A stretch of 64,000 nt of DNA from Gemmatimonadota bacterium (GTDB taxonomy: Bacteria > Gemmatimonadota > Gemmatimonadetes > Gemmatimonadales > GWC2-71-9), in the NCBI GenBank assembly GCA_040388535.1, contig JAZKBR010000001.1:606821-670820 (forward strand), read 5' to 3'. Shown here piece after piece: positions 8,374 through 17,219 of the stretch. The translations under genes and the position numbers were made by a program. Position 1 is the stretch's first letter; each line of letters starts with the position of its first letter. Under the pieces are notes generated by a model. The model had not been told where the DNA came from and searched no databases. It was given only the letters and a program-made list of their open reading frames with translations.

Positions 8374-10404
8374 ATGACAGGTCGGCGGCGGTGGCAGGGC
8401 CTTCTCACGGCGAGCATCCTGCTCGCCGCTGTCGCGTGTGCCGACGGACCCGTTGATGGTGGCGTCACACCGCCCCCGGCGGCGGTTCCTCCGCCGCCCC
8501 CACCGCCACCTCCTCCGCCACCACCGCCACCACCGCCACCGCCAACGACGGTGCCACTGCTCCTGACGGTCGCGCCCGCGACGCGCTCGGCCACGGCGCA
8601 GAGCGGCACGGCGGCACCTGCCGATTCGGCGACGATCACGGTCACGGGCGACGGCGCCGCCGCAGTCAGCTGGAGCGTCTCGCGTCGGCTCGCGCGTACG
8701 GCGCTTGTGAGCACAACGGGTTCGGGCAGCACTGTCCTGCGCTGGCAGCGAAACAGCGCCGGGCTCCCGGCCGGCATCACCGTTGATACCATCACCATTG
8801 TCGCACCAGGGGTGAGCGGCTCCCCCGCAGTGATCTTCGACACCCTCGTGATCACCACCGCGCCCGTCCCACTCGCGCTCGCCATCGGGCCGACCCACCG
8901 CAACAACACCACCGTGCAGGGAAGCCCTCTCCCGGGGGACTCCACCCTGCTCACGATCACCGGCACGGGAGCGCCAACGCTGTCGTGGAACGCCACGAAG
9001 CGGGCGACCTGGAACACCCTCAGCACCACGAGTGGCAACGGAACATCGTGGGTCTACTGGCTCCGCAATGTCACCGGACTCGGCGTCGGCACCTGGGTCG
9101 ACACGATTCGCGTGACCGCATCCGGCGCCGAGGGCTCACCAGCATTCTTCTTCGACACGGTCAGGGTGACGGCGGCACCGGTGCTGCTGTCGCTGAGTGT
9201 GACGCCGCGCGGGCATCGAACCGCGATCGCAACCGGGAGCAACGCGGGCAGCGATTCGGCGCGCATCACCCTCAGTGGCGACGGGGCGGCCGCGGCCCCG
9301 TGGACGGCAACTGCTGCGCACAACTGGACCGTCATCACCGCTGGGGGCGGGAACGGCAGCGGCATGGCGCGCTGGACGCGAAACACCCAGGCGCTCCCCG
9401 CGGGAACCTGGATCGACACTATTCGGATCGTTGCCCCGGGAGCGGTCGGCTCGCCGGTGGGGATCTACGACACCGTCGTGGTGAGCACCCCGCCGCCCCC
9501 GCCGCCGCCACCACCACCGCCACCGCCTGGCGGTGAAGTCCGGCCAGACCTCGGCCTGAATGCGTCGCTGCACGGTCGGCGCTTCTTCCCCGACAACTCC
9601 GAGTGGAATCGCATCATTTCTGGCGATCCGGTGGATCCGAACTCGCTGGCAATCCTGACGCGCATCGGCCTCACGCGGCAATTGCATCCCGATTTCGGTG
9701 CGAACTACCTGGGCGGGCCGTTCGGTATCCCCTATATCGTCGTTGCCGACAATCTCCCGCGGGTGAGTGTGCCGTTTGACTATGACGACGAGAGTGATCC
9801 CGGGCCGTATCCGATTCCGGCGAGTCCGCCCATCGAACCTGGTGGCGGCGATCAGCATCTGCTGGTGATCACGCAGGATGAGTGGAAGTTGTTCGAGATC
9901 TATGCGCTGGTCGGCGGACCCGGCGGATGGAGCGGGGGGTCAGGCGCGATCTTCGACCTCACCACCGGCGCACTTCGCCCTGCGGGCTGGACGTCGGCCG
10001 ATGCGGCAGGGTTGCCGATCCTGCCGGGCCTGGTGCGCTACGATGAAGTCGTGGAGGAGGGCGAGATCCGTCACGCGCTGCGCTTCACCGTGCAGAACAG
10101 TCGCAAGGCATACATCGCGCCAGCACGGCATTGGGCCTCGTCGAGCACCGATCCGCTCCGGGCCCCGATGGGGATGCGAGTGCGGTTGAAGGCGTCATTC
10201 GATATCAGCAGTTATCCGGCGGCCGCGCAGGTGATCCTGCGCGCGCTGAAGACCTATGGGATGATCGTCGCCGACAACGGCAGCGACTTCTTCCTCTCCG
10301 GCACGGCGGACGCTCGCTGGAACGATGCGGTGAACAACACCTTGAAGCAGGTGCACGCGGGGGACTTCGAGGTGATCCAGATGGTGGGAGTGGTGACGCC
10401 GTAG
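8374..10404 (+). CDS. Secreted lipoprotein with three Ig/BACON-like repeats, polyproline linkers and a conserved C-terminal domain
   Basis: A 676-residue exported protein: signal peptide with a lipobox-like AVAC (Cys22), a run of 19 prolines (residues 39-57), three repeats of about 100 residues (roughly 61-165, 165-270, 270-370) that each end in a GxGSPAxxxDTxxVT-like pattern, a second run of 13 prolines, then a domain of about 290 residues. The last domain has PDNSEWNRIISGDPVDPNS, LHPDFG, DESDPGPYPIP, GWTSADAAGLPI and VADNGSDF motifs. I know this C-terminal block from many secreted bacterial proteins but not its activity. The repeats resemble BACON carbohydrate-associated domains. It starts 2 bp after tyrS with a purine-rich GGAGGGG ribosome site. 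Confidence 0.75.
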   Translation: MTGRRRWQGLLTASILLAAVACADGPVDGGVTPPPAAVPPPPPPPPPPPPPPPPPPPTTVPLLLTVAPATRSATAQSGTAAPADSATITVTGDGAAAVSWSVSRRLARTALVSTTGSGSTVLRWQRNSAGLPAGITVDTITIVAPGVSGSPAVIFDTLVITTAPVPLALAIGPTHRNNTTVQGSPLPGDSTLLTITGTGAPTLSWNATKRATWNTLSTTSGNGTSWVYWLRNVTGLGVGTWVDTIRVTASGAEGSPAFFFDTVRVTAAPVLLSLSVTPRGHRTAIATGSNAGSDSARITLSGDGAAAAPWTATAAHNWTVITAGGGNGSGMARWTRNTQALPAGTWIDTIRIVAPGAVGSPVGIYDTVVVSTPPPPPPPPPPPPPGGEVRPDLGLNASLHGRRFFPDNSEWNRIISGDPVDPNSLAILTRIGLTRQLHPDFGANYLGGPFGIPYIVVADNLPRVSVPFDYDDESDPGPYPIPASPPIEPGGGDQHLLVITQDEWKLFEIYALVGGPGGWSGGSGAIFDLTTGALRPAGWTSADAAGLPILPGLVRYDEVVEEGEIRHALRFTVQNSRKAYIAPARHWASSSTDPLRAPMGMRVRLKASFDISSYPAAAQVILRALKTYGMIVADNGSDFFLSGTADARWNDAVNNTLKQVHAGDFEVIQMVGVVTP

Positions 10405-10415
10405 CCCCGGCCCTG

Positions 10416-11669
10416 CTACCGCGCGAGGAGCTCGCGATAGACCGCGGCCGTTTCGCGGACCATATGCTCGGCCAGGAACGATGCCCGGATCGTGAGTGAG
10501 AGTTCGCGAGCGTGTCGAGCGCCGAGTTCCCCGCCCCGCAGCAGCCGGCGCAGCCCATCGGCCATCTCGACCGGGTTCTCCGGCGGCACCAGCGTCCCGT
10601 TGACGCCGTCGGTAATCAGCTCCGCCACCCCACCGACATCCGTCGCGACCACCGGAAGCCCTTGCAAGCCCGCCTCCAGCAACACCATCGGGAACGCTTC
10701 GTCTTTCGAGCTCTGGACGTAGAGGTCGGCCGCCGCGAAGAGGGTCGCAGTGTCCGAGCGATGGCCGAGGAGGCACACGTGGTCAGTGAGTCCGAGCTCG
10801 CGCACCTGCTGTTCGAGGTGCGGACGGTTGGGCCCTTCGCCGGCAACGACCAGCGTCACTTCATCGCCGCTGTCTAGCAGCAGCCGGACTGCGGTGAGCA
10901 GGGTCGCCTGATCCTTGTACTCCATCAACGCCGCCACATTGAGCAGCACGCGCGCGTCGGCGGCCAGCCCGAGACGACGGCGCGCTTCATCACGATCGAG
11001 CACGATTTCGGACGAGGCGCTGCCGTTGTAGATCACCCGGCCACGCGGCGGACCAAGCGAGACGCCGGAAATGGCATCCCAGTCGGCGAGCGTCGCGCGC
11101 GAGACGGCGATGCCGACATCGAACGCCGCCATGTTCCGGTGACAGAGATAGCGCCATGTCCAGGAGCGAACGCGCTCCGGCGCCACCATCGACGGCGGGA
11201 AATGCAGCGTCGAGATGACAGGGCATTTCGGGCTCTGGGCACGCGCCGCGAGCGCGGCGACTTCGGCGCCGACCGACTGCACGTGGATCAGGTCGGCGGG
11301 GACGGCCGCCAGCGCCCGATGGACGAAGCGGTACTCGTCCCAGCTGCCGAGCAACCACTTGACGCTCCGTGGGGCCGCGGCGCGGTAGAGGCGCGCCACG
11401 GTCGGGAGCCAGCGGCCGGCACGACTCTTCGGTGCGTCGGCAGACAGCGCATTCGCGACTTCGCCAGGCACGTGCACGGCGACACCGAGTTCGGCGGCAG
11501 CCTGATGCCACGGCCGGCCTTCGGGCGCGACCAACGTGGCATCAAAGCCAAATGCCGGAAGGGAACGCGTCAGCTCGACGGCGTAGGTCACGATGCCGCC
11601 CCACGCCTCTTCATCGCAGAAGATGGTGACGCGTGGCCGTGAAGCGGTTGCCGGCGCCGCGGGGGGCAT
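10416..11669 (-). CDS. Glycosyltransferase family 4
   Basis: A 417-residue GT-B enzyme. The N-terminal Rossmann half begins VTIFCDEEAWGGIVTYAVEL (glycine-rich acceptor loop); the C-terminal half has ASSEIV, LLNVAALMEYKDQ, and the GT4 donor-site signature around SSKDEAFPMVLLEAGLQGLPVVATDVGG (E-x7-E type). It transfers a hexose from an NDP-sugar during glycan assembly at the cytoplasmic face of the membrane. The ATG at 11669 overlaps the upstream GT2 stop as TGATG, so the pair is co-translated. The acceptor and sugar cannot be told. It is convergent with the lipoprotein gene, 11 bp apart. Confidence 0.9.
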   Translation of the reverse strand: MPPAAPATASRPRVTIFCDEEAWGGIVTYAVELTRSLPAFGFDATLVAPEGRPWHQAAAELGVAVHVPGEVANALSADAPKSRAGRWLPTVARLYRAAAPRSVKWLLGSWDEYRFVHRALAAVPADLIHVQSVGAEVAALAARAQSPKCPVISTLHFPPSMVAPERVRSWTWRYLCHRNMAAFDVGIAVSRATLADWDAISGVSLGPPRGRVIYNGSASSEIVLDRDEARRRLGLAADARVLLNVAALMEYKDQATLLTAVRLLLDSGDEVTLVVAGEGPNRPHLEQQVRELGLTDHVCLLGHRSDTATLFAAADLYVQSSKDEAFPMVLLEAGLQGLPVVATDVGGVAELITDGVNGTLVPPENPVEMADGLRRLLRGGELGARHARELSLTIRASFLAEHMVRETAAVYRELLAR

Positions 11670-12625
11670 CAGCCGCGGAGTGCGGCGCGGAGCAGCAACT
11701 TCAGGCGCGGGGGAACCCGGCGACCGAGGAGCTGGCTGGTTTCCTGTCGCCATGCGAGATAGTGGCGCAGGCCCTGCCCCGCCGCAAGCCATCCATTGAT
11801 CCAGATCGAACGATTGAGCAACCCATCGAGCGCTTCCGATTCCACTGCGGAGTGATCGGGGCTTTCGCGCTGCATCTTCACCGCAGCGCGTAGCAGCTGC
11901 GGTTCGGACCACGCGGCACGCGAGGGATCGGAGGCATTGTTGCCGTGCTCGCGACGACGCGCAGTGGCGCCATCGTGCCAGACCACTGTGCCGGTACTCG
12001 TCAGTCGCCAGAAGAAATCGACATCCTCGCCATACTCGAGTGCGGGATCAAAGAGTCCGCTGCGGTCGATGGCGGCGCGCGACGCGACCCAGCTGCTGGG
12101 CAGGATCATCGATTGACGCACCTGAATCGCGCGCAGCTCGTCGCCGAGCCGTTGCAAGCCCGGGGCAGGAAAGTCGGTCGAGATGCGTCGGAGATCGGCA
12201 CGAATAAGCTCGAGGTTGCCGCCGAGGTCGGCGCCGCCATCCTTGAATCGCTCCAGGTCACCGAAGGCGAGGACGACAGAAGGATCGGAGGCAAAGGCGG
12301 GAACGAGTCGCTCGAGATGCCCCGGCAGGAAGGCGTCGTCGCCATCGAGGAAGGCGAGCAACTCTCCAGTGGCAGCCTCGATACCTCGATTGCGACTCCG
12401 ACTGAGGCCGCGGTTCGGACCGTCGAGCAGGACCAGCGGGGTTGACCCACAGTGTCCGTTCCAGGCGCGCACCCGCACATTGGTGTCGTCGGTAGAGCCA
12501 TCGTCGACGACGATGACCTCGTGGGCTGGACGGCGCTGTGCCGCAACGCTTGCCAGCGTCTCATCGATGAACCTGCCGACGTTGTACGCCGGTATGATCA
12601 CGGAAACACGGCGCAGTTCGGTCAT
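11669..12625 (-). CDS. Glycosyltransferase family 2
   Basis: A 318-residue GT-A enzyme. The N-terminus VSVIIPAYNVGRFIDETLAS, the VVDDGSTDDT nucleotide loop, SRSRNRGIEAATGELLAFLDGDD with the metal-binding DxD, and YGEDVDFFWRL are all canonical. It adds a sugar to a lipid-linked or growing glycan. The frame stays open to 13114 but the ATG at 12625 places the standard N-terminus at residue 6. It is the first gene of a two-gene minus-strand unit with the GT4 and is divergent from the flippase gene, with a shared upstream region of about 160 bp. Confidence 0.92.
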   Translation of the reverse strand: MTELRRVSVIIPAYNVGRFIDETLASVAAQRRPAHEVIVVDDGSTDDTNVRVRAWNGHCGSTPLVLLDGPNRGLSRSRNRGIEAATGELLAFLDGDDAFLPGHLERLVPAFASDPSVVLAFGDLERFKDGGADLGGNLELIRADLRRISTDFPAPGLQRLGDELRAIQVRQSMILPSSWVASRAAIDRSGLFDPALEYGEDVDFFWRLTSTGTVVWHDGATARRREHGNNASDPSRAAWSEPQLLRAAVKMQRESPDHSAVESEALDGLLNRSIWINGWLAAGQGLRHYLAWRQETSQLLGRRVPPRLKLLLRAALRG

Positions 12626-12787
12626 TGCCCTGGGGTCGACGTAGGGGGGGATCCCACCCCGTGCCGTCGTGCGGACGGGGTGACCGAAACATAGCGGGGG
12701 ACGACGACTCGCGGCCACCCATAGCAGACCTGACGCGGGCCGGATTTGGCGGATCGACGATGATGGGATATCGTCCCGTCTCCCCGA

Positions 12788-14308
12788 ATGGTCATCTCGG
12801 GGCCCCCGAGCATCGACTTCGACAGAGCACTGGGTGCGAATGCCGCAATGGCCATAACGCCTCGCGACGAGGCCGACGCAGCAAACATCGGGATGATCTG
12901 GAAGAACGCCGGCTGGCTTGGCGTCGTTCCGATTCTGCTCAACTTCGTCGCCCTCTTCAGCACGGGGTACATCACCCGCCGCGTCGGTCCGGAACAATTC
13001 GGTCGCTTCAATCTTTCGTTCTCGTTGATCACCCTGACGCTCATCGTCACCGACCTGGGGTTGCGCGCGCTCGCGGTGCGTGACCTGGCCCGAGGCGGGC
13101 GCGGCGCACGCCACGAATTGAACGATCTGCTGTCGCTCCGGCTGATGATGGCGCTCCTGGCCATGATGCTGGCGTGGCTGCTGGCGGCAGGCGCGAGCTG
13201 GTTAGGGAAGCCATCACTGGCGCATGTCATGTTGATCAGTTCGTTCGGGATTCTTCCGACCGCCCTCACCGGCACGCTGACCGATGGCTTGATCGCAAGG
13301 GACAAGGCACGTATCACCAGCGTATCGACCTTCTGGAGCGGCACGCTCTTGACGGTCGCCTCCGTGATTGCCGTGGCGATATCGCCGACGGAGCTGGCAC
13401 TCGCCACCTCGTATCTCGTGGGTCCCATCGTCAACATGGCCATGCTGGCGCGCTCTTCCCGCACCCTGTACGGACCGGCCCGCCTCCGCTGGCGGCCACG
13501 CCAGTGGCGCGTGCTGGTACGCCGTGCGATTCCGTTCTATCGGATCAGCATCGTCGGCGTGGTGCTCGGCCGGATCGAGTTGCCGCTGATCGCGGCCCTG
13601 TTCGGCGACAGAATGGTGGGCTACTACAGCGCGGCGATGTCGCTGGCCGATCGCCTGAGCGCCGTGATCGACAGTGTGACGACGGCGGCGCTTCCCACCC
13701 TGATGCGACTCGGTGGGGATGCCAAGCGGATCACGAGCGTGCTCGCGCGGATCATGTACCCGTTGCTGGGGGCGCTGCTGGCGGGTGCTGTCATGGCCAG
13801 CACCGGGACGACGGCCGCCGTGAGTGTCGTCTTCGGTGCGGAGTATGCTGCGGGTGGCCCCGCGCTCGCAGTCGGCCTCTTCATCCTGCCAATGAACGCC
13901 ATGAATGCGCTGATCTTCGAGGGGTTCGTCGCGCTCCGCCGTGTCGATTTCGTGGCTGGGACCATCCTTCGTGGGCAGATCGTCAATGGAGTACTCTTGC
14001 TGATCCTGGTGCCTTCGATCGGAATCATCGGCGGGCCGGTTGCAAAACTTCTCAGTGGAATGACCATCGCGCTCTCGCGGGTGGAGGCGAGCAGGAAGGC
14101 TTTCCCGGGACTTTGGTCACGGGTGTACCTTGGGCCGTTATCGCGTCGGACGCTCTGGGCGCTGCCGGTCCCCTTCCTCGTGCTGTTCGGCCATTTTCGA
14201 CCGCTGGTCACGGTACTCGTTGCGGGCGGAGCGTTCCTCGTGTGGGTCGCGGCCACGGCTCGTACCAGCGGCGTCCTTGCGCTGCTGCGGCCCCGCGCCG
14301 CGCCATGA
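12788..14308 (+). CDS. Polysaccharide flippase (Wzx/MVF superfamily)
   Basis: A 506-residue polytopic membrane protein with about 12-14 hydrophobic segments. The N-terminal NFVALFSTGYITRRVGPEQFGRFN pattern is characteristic of oligosaccharide flippases, which move undecaprenyl-linked repeat units to the periplasmic side. The start is uncertain: ATG 12788 (used here) or ATG 12848 (AITPRDEADAANIG), and neither has a strong ribosome site. It heads a plus-strand run with GNAT, CelD-like and deacetylase genes, and is divergent from a GT2/GT4 pair, consistent with a glycan-assembly role. A second flippase lies at 33692. Confidence 0.88.
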   Translation: MVISGPPSIDFDRALGANAAMAITPRDEADAANIGMIWKNAGWLGVVPILLNFVALFSTGYITRRVGPEQFGRFNLSFSLITLTLIVTDLGLRALAVRDLARGGRGARHELNDLLSLRLMMALLAMMLAWLLAAGASWLGKPSLAHVMLISSFGILPTALTGTLTDGLIARDKARITSVSTFWSGTLLTVASVIAVAISPTELALATSYLVGPIVNMAMLARSSRTLYGPARLRWRPRQWRVLVRRAIPFYRISIVGVVLGRIELPLIAALFGDRMVGYYSAAMSLADRLSAVIDSVTTAALPTLMRLGGDAKRITSVLARIMYPLLGALLAGAVMASTGTTAAVSVVFGAEYAAGGPALAVGLFILPMNAMNALIFEGFVALRRVDFVAGTILRGQIVNGVLLLILVPSIGIIGGPVAKLLSGMTIALSRVEASRKAFPGLWSRVYLGPLSRRTLWALPVPFLVLFGHFRPLVTVLVAGGAFLVWVAATARTSGVLALLRPRAAP

Positions 14309-14346
14309 TCCGTGAAGGGGAGACTTGTCATGACGAGTGAGACAGG

Positions 14347-15015
14347 ATGAAGACGCCCGAAGGTGCGCGAACGATGTCATGGATCGCGTCCCGTGCCCTG
14401 AGTCGCCTTGTCAACGTGGTGGAGATGGAAGTGTCGGTGGCGGGGCCCCAGCCGTTCGACAGTGACCAGATGCCCACAGGCTATACTTTGCAAGTGGGCA
14501 AGGCGCCGAACCCGGCGGCGCCGTTCCCTGAAACAACGACGTATCCCGTCCATGATCAGGCGGACGCTCGACTATTCTGGCAACGGGGTGATTGTTTCCT
14601 TGCCGCGGCGCTCGAGCGAGGCGGTCCGGTGGTGGCGAGTGGATGGCTATCCACGCACCCCCGAGTGCTGCTGACCCGCAGTATTCGCGTCTACCCTGAT
14701 CGCGGCGTGCTGTTTGACTTTCGCACCGACCCCAATCATCGGCGCAGAGGATTGTACACCGCGCTGCTTCTGGCGGCGCGAGCCCATGCCCCGACGCTTG
14801 GACTCACCGAATTGGTAATTGATACCCGGACGACGAACCACCCTTCCCGGATGGCGATCGCACGAGCCGGATTTCAGCGAGTGACACGACTGCGTACGGC
14901 ACACCTGTTGTCGCGCTGGTGGCTCGACCTTGGGACGTGGGACGATCCGGGAACCATGCCACCTGGCCGCACCGTGTTCACTCGTTCCGCACCTCCACGA
15001 ACGGACTCCGTGTGA
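14347..15015 (+). CDS. GNAT-family N-acetyltransferase
   Basis: A 222-residue protein with an acetyl-CoA-binding GNAT core: the strand RGVLFDFRTDPNHRRRGLYTALL carries the R-x-x-G-x-[GA] pyrophosphate loop in the form RRRGLY, followed by an ELVIDTRTTNHPSRMAIARAGF segment (cofactor-side NxxS/AGF pattern). The N-terminal 90 residues are less conserved. In this place it may acylate an amino sugar or help to activate a glycan modification. Its TGA overlaps the GTG start of the next gene (GTGA), so the two are co-translated. The substrate is unknown. Confidence 0.75.
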   Translation: MKTPEGARTMSWIASRALSRLVNVVEMEVSVAGPQPFDSDQMPTGYTLQVGKAPNPAAPFPETTTYPVHDQADARLFWQRGDCFLAAALERGGPVVASGWLSTHPRVLLTRSIRVYPDRGVLFDFRTDPNHRRRGLYTALLLAARAHAPTLGLTELVIDTRTTNHPSRMAIARAGFQRVTRLRTAHLLSRWWLDLGTWDDPGTMPPGRTVFTRSAPPRTDSV

Positions 15016-16187
15016 CAATCGACATCGAATCCTTGCATTCAGTGCAGCAGCTCTCGACGATCATGGATGAATGGCGGTCACTCCATGAGCATGGGGAAAA
15101 CAGCAGCCCGCCGCTGCATCCCGACTGGGTCATGGCCTGGCTCGACGCATATGGCCAACAGTATTGTCCCGATGGGTCGTTACGGGTACTGACGGGCCGC
15201 TCCAACGGCAAGCTCGTGGCCGTGCTGCCTCTCTACCTTTCCTCCGAGCGCGTGGCCCGGGTTCCGGCCCGGGTGCTGAGATTCGTGTCGACGGGTGAAG
15301 CCGAATTCGAGGAAACCTGCCCGGATTACCTGGATATGCTCTGCTCGTCGGCGCATGCCACGGAGGCTTCGGCGGCGATGTGGCGGCACATCATGGCCTC
15401 AACAGACTGGCAGGCGCTGGACCTGCTCGAAATGTCGGTGAACTCCACTTTTCTTGCAGCGGCTGAGCCGCCAGGCAGTCCGACACCGCCCATCCGCCTC
15501 GACCGGGGAGAATGCCCTCGGGCCGACATAGCCCAGGGAGTCGAAGGGTTGCTGCCACAACTGTCGGCGAAGACCCGCCGCAATACCAGACGGCTGTTGC
15601 GCGATGTGGCCGCCGACAATCTCACCCTGGCAATCGCAGATACCCCCGCCTCGGCGGCGTCCGCGTTTGATGACCTCGTGGCCCTTCATACCGCGCGATG
15701 GAAGGTCGACGACAAGCCGGGAGCGTTCGAGAGTCCACGGTTCCTCACGATGCACCGGAATCTCGCACTCCAGTGGACCGAATCGGGGCGAGCAATTCTC
15801 GCGACGCTCAGGGAACAAGACCGTTCGATCGCGGTCATCTACGGTTTCACTCAAGGTCAGGAGTTCCACTTCTACCAGTGCGGAGTGACGCGAGAGCGGC
15901 TTGCCTCCGTGCATAGTCCCGGCATCGCGGCCAACCTGCTCCTGATGGATGTGCTATCGACTCGGGGGATTACGGTCTACGATTTCCTCCGGGGCGGGCA
16001 GTCCTACAAGCACGATTATCGGACCAACGGCACTCGCCTGACTCGGCTTCGCCTCCTCCGTAGTCCGCTCTTGCGCGCTGCAGACGGCGGACAACGATGG
16101 CTTCGGGAACGATATGTTCGGATCCGTGCTGCCGTTCGTGGCCGACCCAATACCCCGCCGCCAGTGAGCCCGGCTGATGGTGAATAG
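15012..16187 (+). CDS. CelD/BcsL-like acetyltransferase (GNAT fold)
   Basis: A 391-residue protein of the Acetyltransf_6 (CelD/FemAB-like) group found in exopolysaccharide loci. Evidence is the tandem-GNAT layout: an N-terminal half with LHPDWVMAWLDAYG, a middle KTRRNTRRLLRD helix, a VALHTARWK segment, and a C-terminal HSPGIAANLLLMDVLSTRGITVYDFLRGGQSYKHDY block, the family's most recognisable stretch. It probably transfers an acyl or aminoacyl group in polysaccharide synthesis. The start is GTG 15012, giving a 4-bp GTGA overlap with the preceding GNAT gene. The next gene starts immediately at the following base. Confidence 0.85.
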   Translation: MTIDIESLHSVQQLSTIMDEWRSLHEHGENSSPPLHPDWVMAWLDAYGQQYCPDGSLRVLTGRSNGKLVAVLPLYLSSERVARVPARVLRFVSTGEAEFEETCPDYLDMLCSSAHATEASAAMWRHIMASTDWQALDLLEMSVNSTFLAAAEPPGSPTPPIRLDRGECPRADIAQGVEGLLPQLSAKTRRNTRRLLRDVAADNLTLAIADTPASAASAFDDLVALHTARWKVDDKPGAFESPRFLTMHRNLALQWTESGRAILATLREQDRSIAVIYGFTQGQEFHFYQCGVTRERLASVHSPGIAANLLLMDVLSTRGITVYDFLRGGQSYKHDYRTNGTRLTRLRLLRSPLLRAADGGQRWLRERYVRIRAAVRGRPNTPPPVSPADGE

Positions 16188-17198
16188 ATGAACAAGCGCG
16201 AACTCCTGTCCAGGCTGGTGACTCGAAGCGGGCTCTGGCGGGTGCCACATCGCGGAGCGCATCGACGCCTTCTCGCCCTCTGCTATCACCGAATCGGCGA
16301 TCCCTCTGGATCTCCGCTCGACCCCGGGCTATTCAGCGCGTCGGCCGAACAGTTCGATCGACAAGTCCGCTTCTTGAAGGCCAATTTCGACGTGGTCGGG
16401 CTCGATGAGCTTCCGGAAGCGTTGCGCTCGTCACGCGACAAGCCGGCCCTGATCACCTTCGACGATGGATACCGTGACAACGCCGAAGTTGCCTTTCCCA
16501 TTCTGCGCGGGCATCGCGCCCCGGCAACTTTCTTCGTGACTACCGGGTTCATCGACACTCCCTCACTGGCCTGGTGGGACCTGATTGCATTGATGCTGGT
16601 GCGAGCCGGGGATCGCGCCCCAAAAATGCTGGCCAATGTATGGCAGACTTTCAGGCAGGATTCAGTTCCCTCGCCAGCGAATGCCCTGTCCAGTCTGCTT
16701 CGGATCTACAAGGGACTGCCCGGGGATCAGACATCCGCATTTCTCAGTGACTTGCGGCAGCGACTCGATCCGAACGGCGACGTGGATCAAGAGGCCAGGG
16801 CGATCGCTTCAAATCTGTGGATGGACTGGTCGATGATTCGGCACCTGAAGTCGAATGGCATGAGTGTCGGAGGACACACGGTCACGCATCCCGTCCTCGC
16901 CAGACTGACGCCTGAGGCCCAACTGGCCGAGATTGCGGGATGCCGGGCGCGTCTTGCCGAGGAGTTGAGTGAGGCACCGATCGCCATGAGCTACCCCGTG
17001 GGTTGCCGCTCATGTTTTGATGAAGTGACGCGACGCGCCATGACCGAGGCAGGCTTTGCGTACGGCTTCAGCTATTACGGCGGGACGCAGCAGCGAACCG
17101 TAGTTGACGTGCTGGATATGCATCGCACTGCGGTGGAACATGATTTCACTTTCGATCGATTCGTCGCAGTCTGCGGATGGCCTCAGCTCCTTGCCTGA
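16188..17198 (+). CDS. Polysaccharide deacetylase (NodB homology)
   Basis: A 336-residue carbohydrate esterase 4 protein. The ALCYHRIGD start, TFDDGYRDN (D92, D93) and GGHTVTHPVL (H230, H234) give the metal-binding D-H-H set; APATFFVTTGFID is the usual second strand. It removes N-acetyl groups from hexosamines in a glycan. An insert between residues 130 and 215 is longer than in minimal NodB domains, as in EPS-locus deacetylases. No clear signal peptide is seen, so it may act on a lipid-linked intermediate or be a cytoplasmic-side protein. It directly abuts the CelD-like gene with no gap. Confidence 0.92.
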   Translation: MNKRELLSRLVTRSGLWRVPHRGAHRRLLALCYHRIGDPSGSPLDPGLFSASAEQFDRQVRFLKANFDVVGLDELPEALRSSRDKPALITFDDGYRDNAEVAFPILRGHRAPATFFVTTGFIDTPSLAWWDLIALMLVRAGDRAPKMLANVWQTFRQDSVPSPANALSSLLRIYKGLPGDQTSAFLSDLRQRLDPNGDVDQEARAIASNLWMDWSMIRHLKSNGMSVGGHTVTHPVLARLTPEAQLAEIAGCRARLAEELSEAPIAMSYPVGCRSCFDEVTRRAMTEAGFAYGFSYYGGTQQRTVVDVLDMHRTAVEHDFTFDRFVAVCGWPQLLA

Positions 17199-17219
17199 CG
17201 GCACAGGAGCTTCGCGCTG

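Noticed and set aside
8488-8544. CCG/CCA repeats as CRISPR or microsatellite array
   Set aside because: They are in frame, encode a proline linker and have mixed codons; no spacers or conserved direct repeats.
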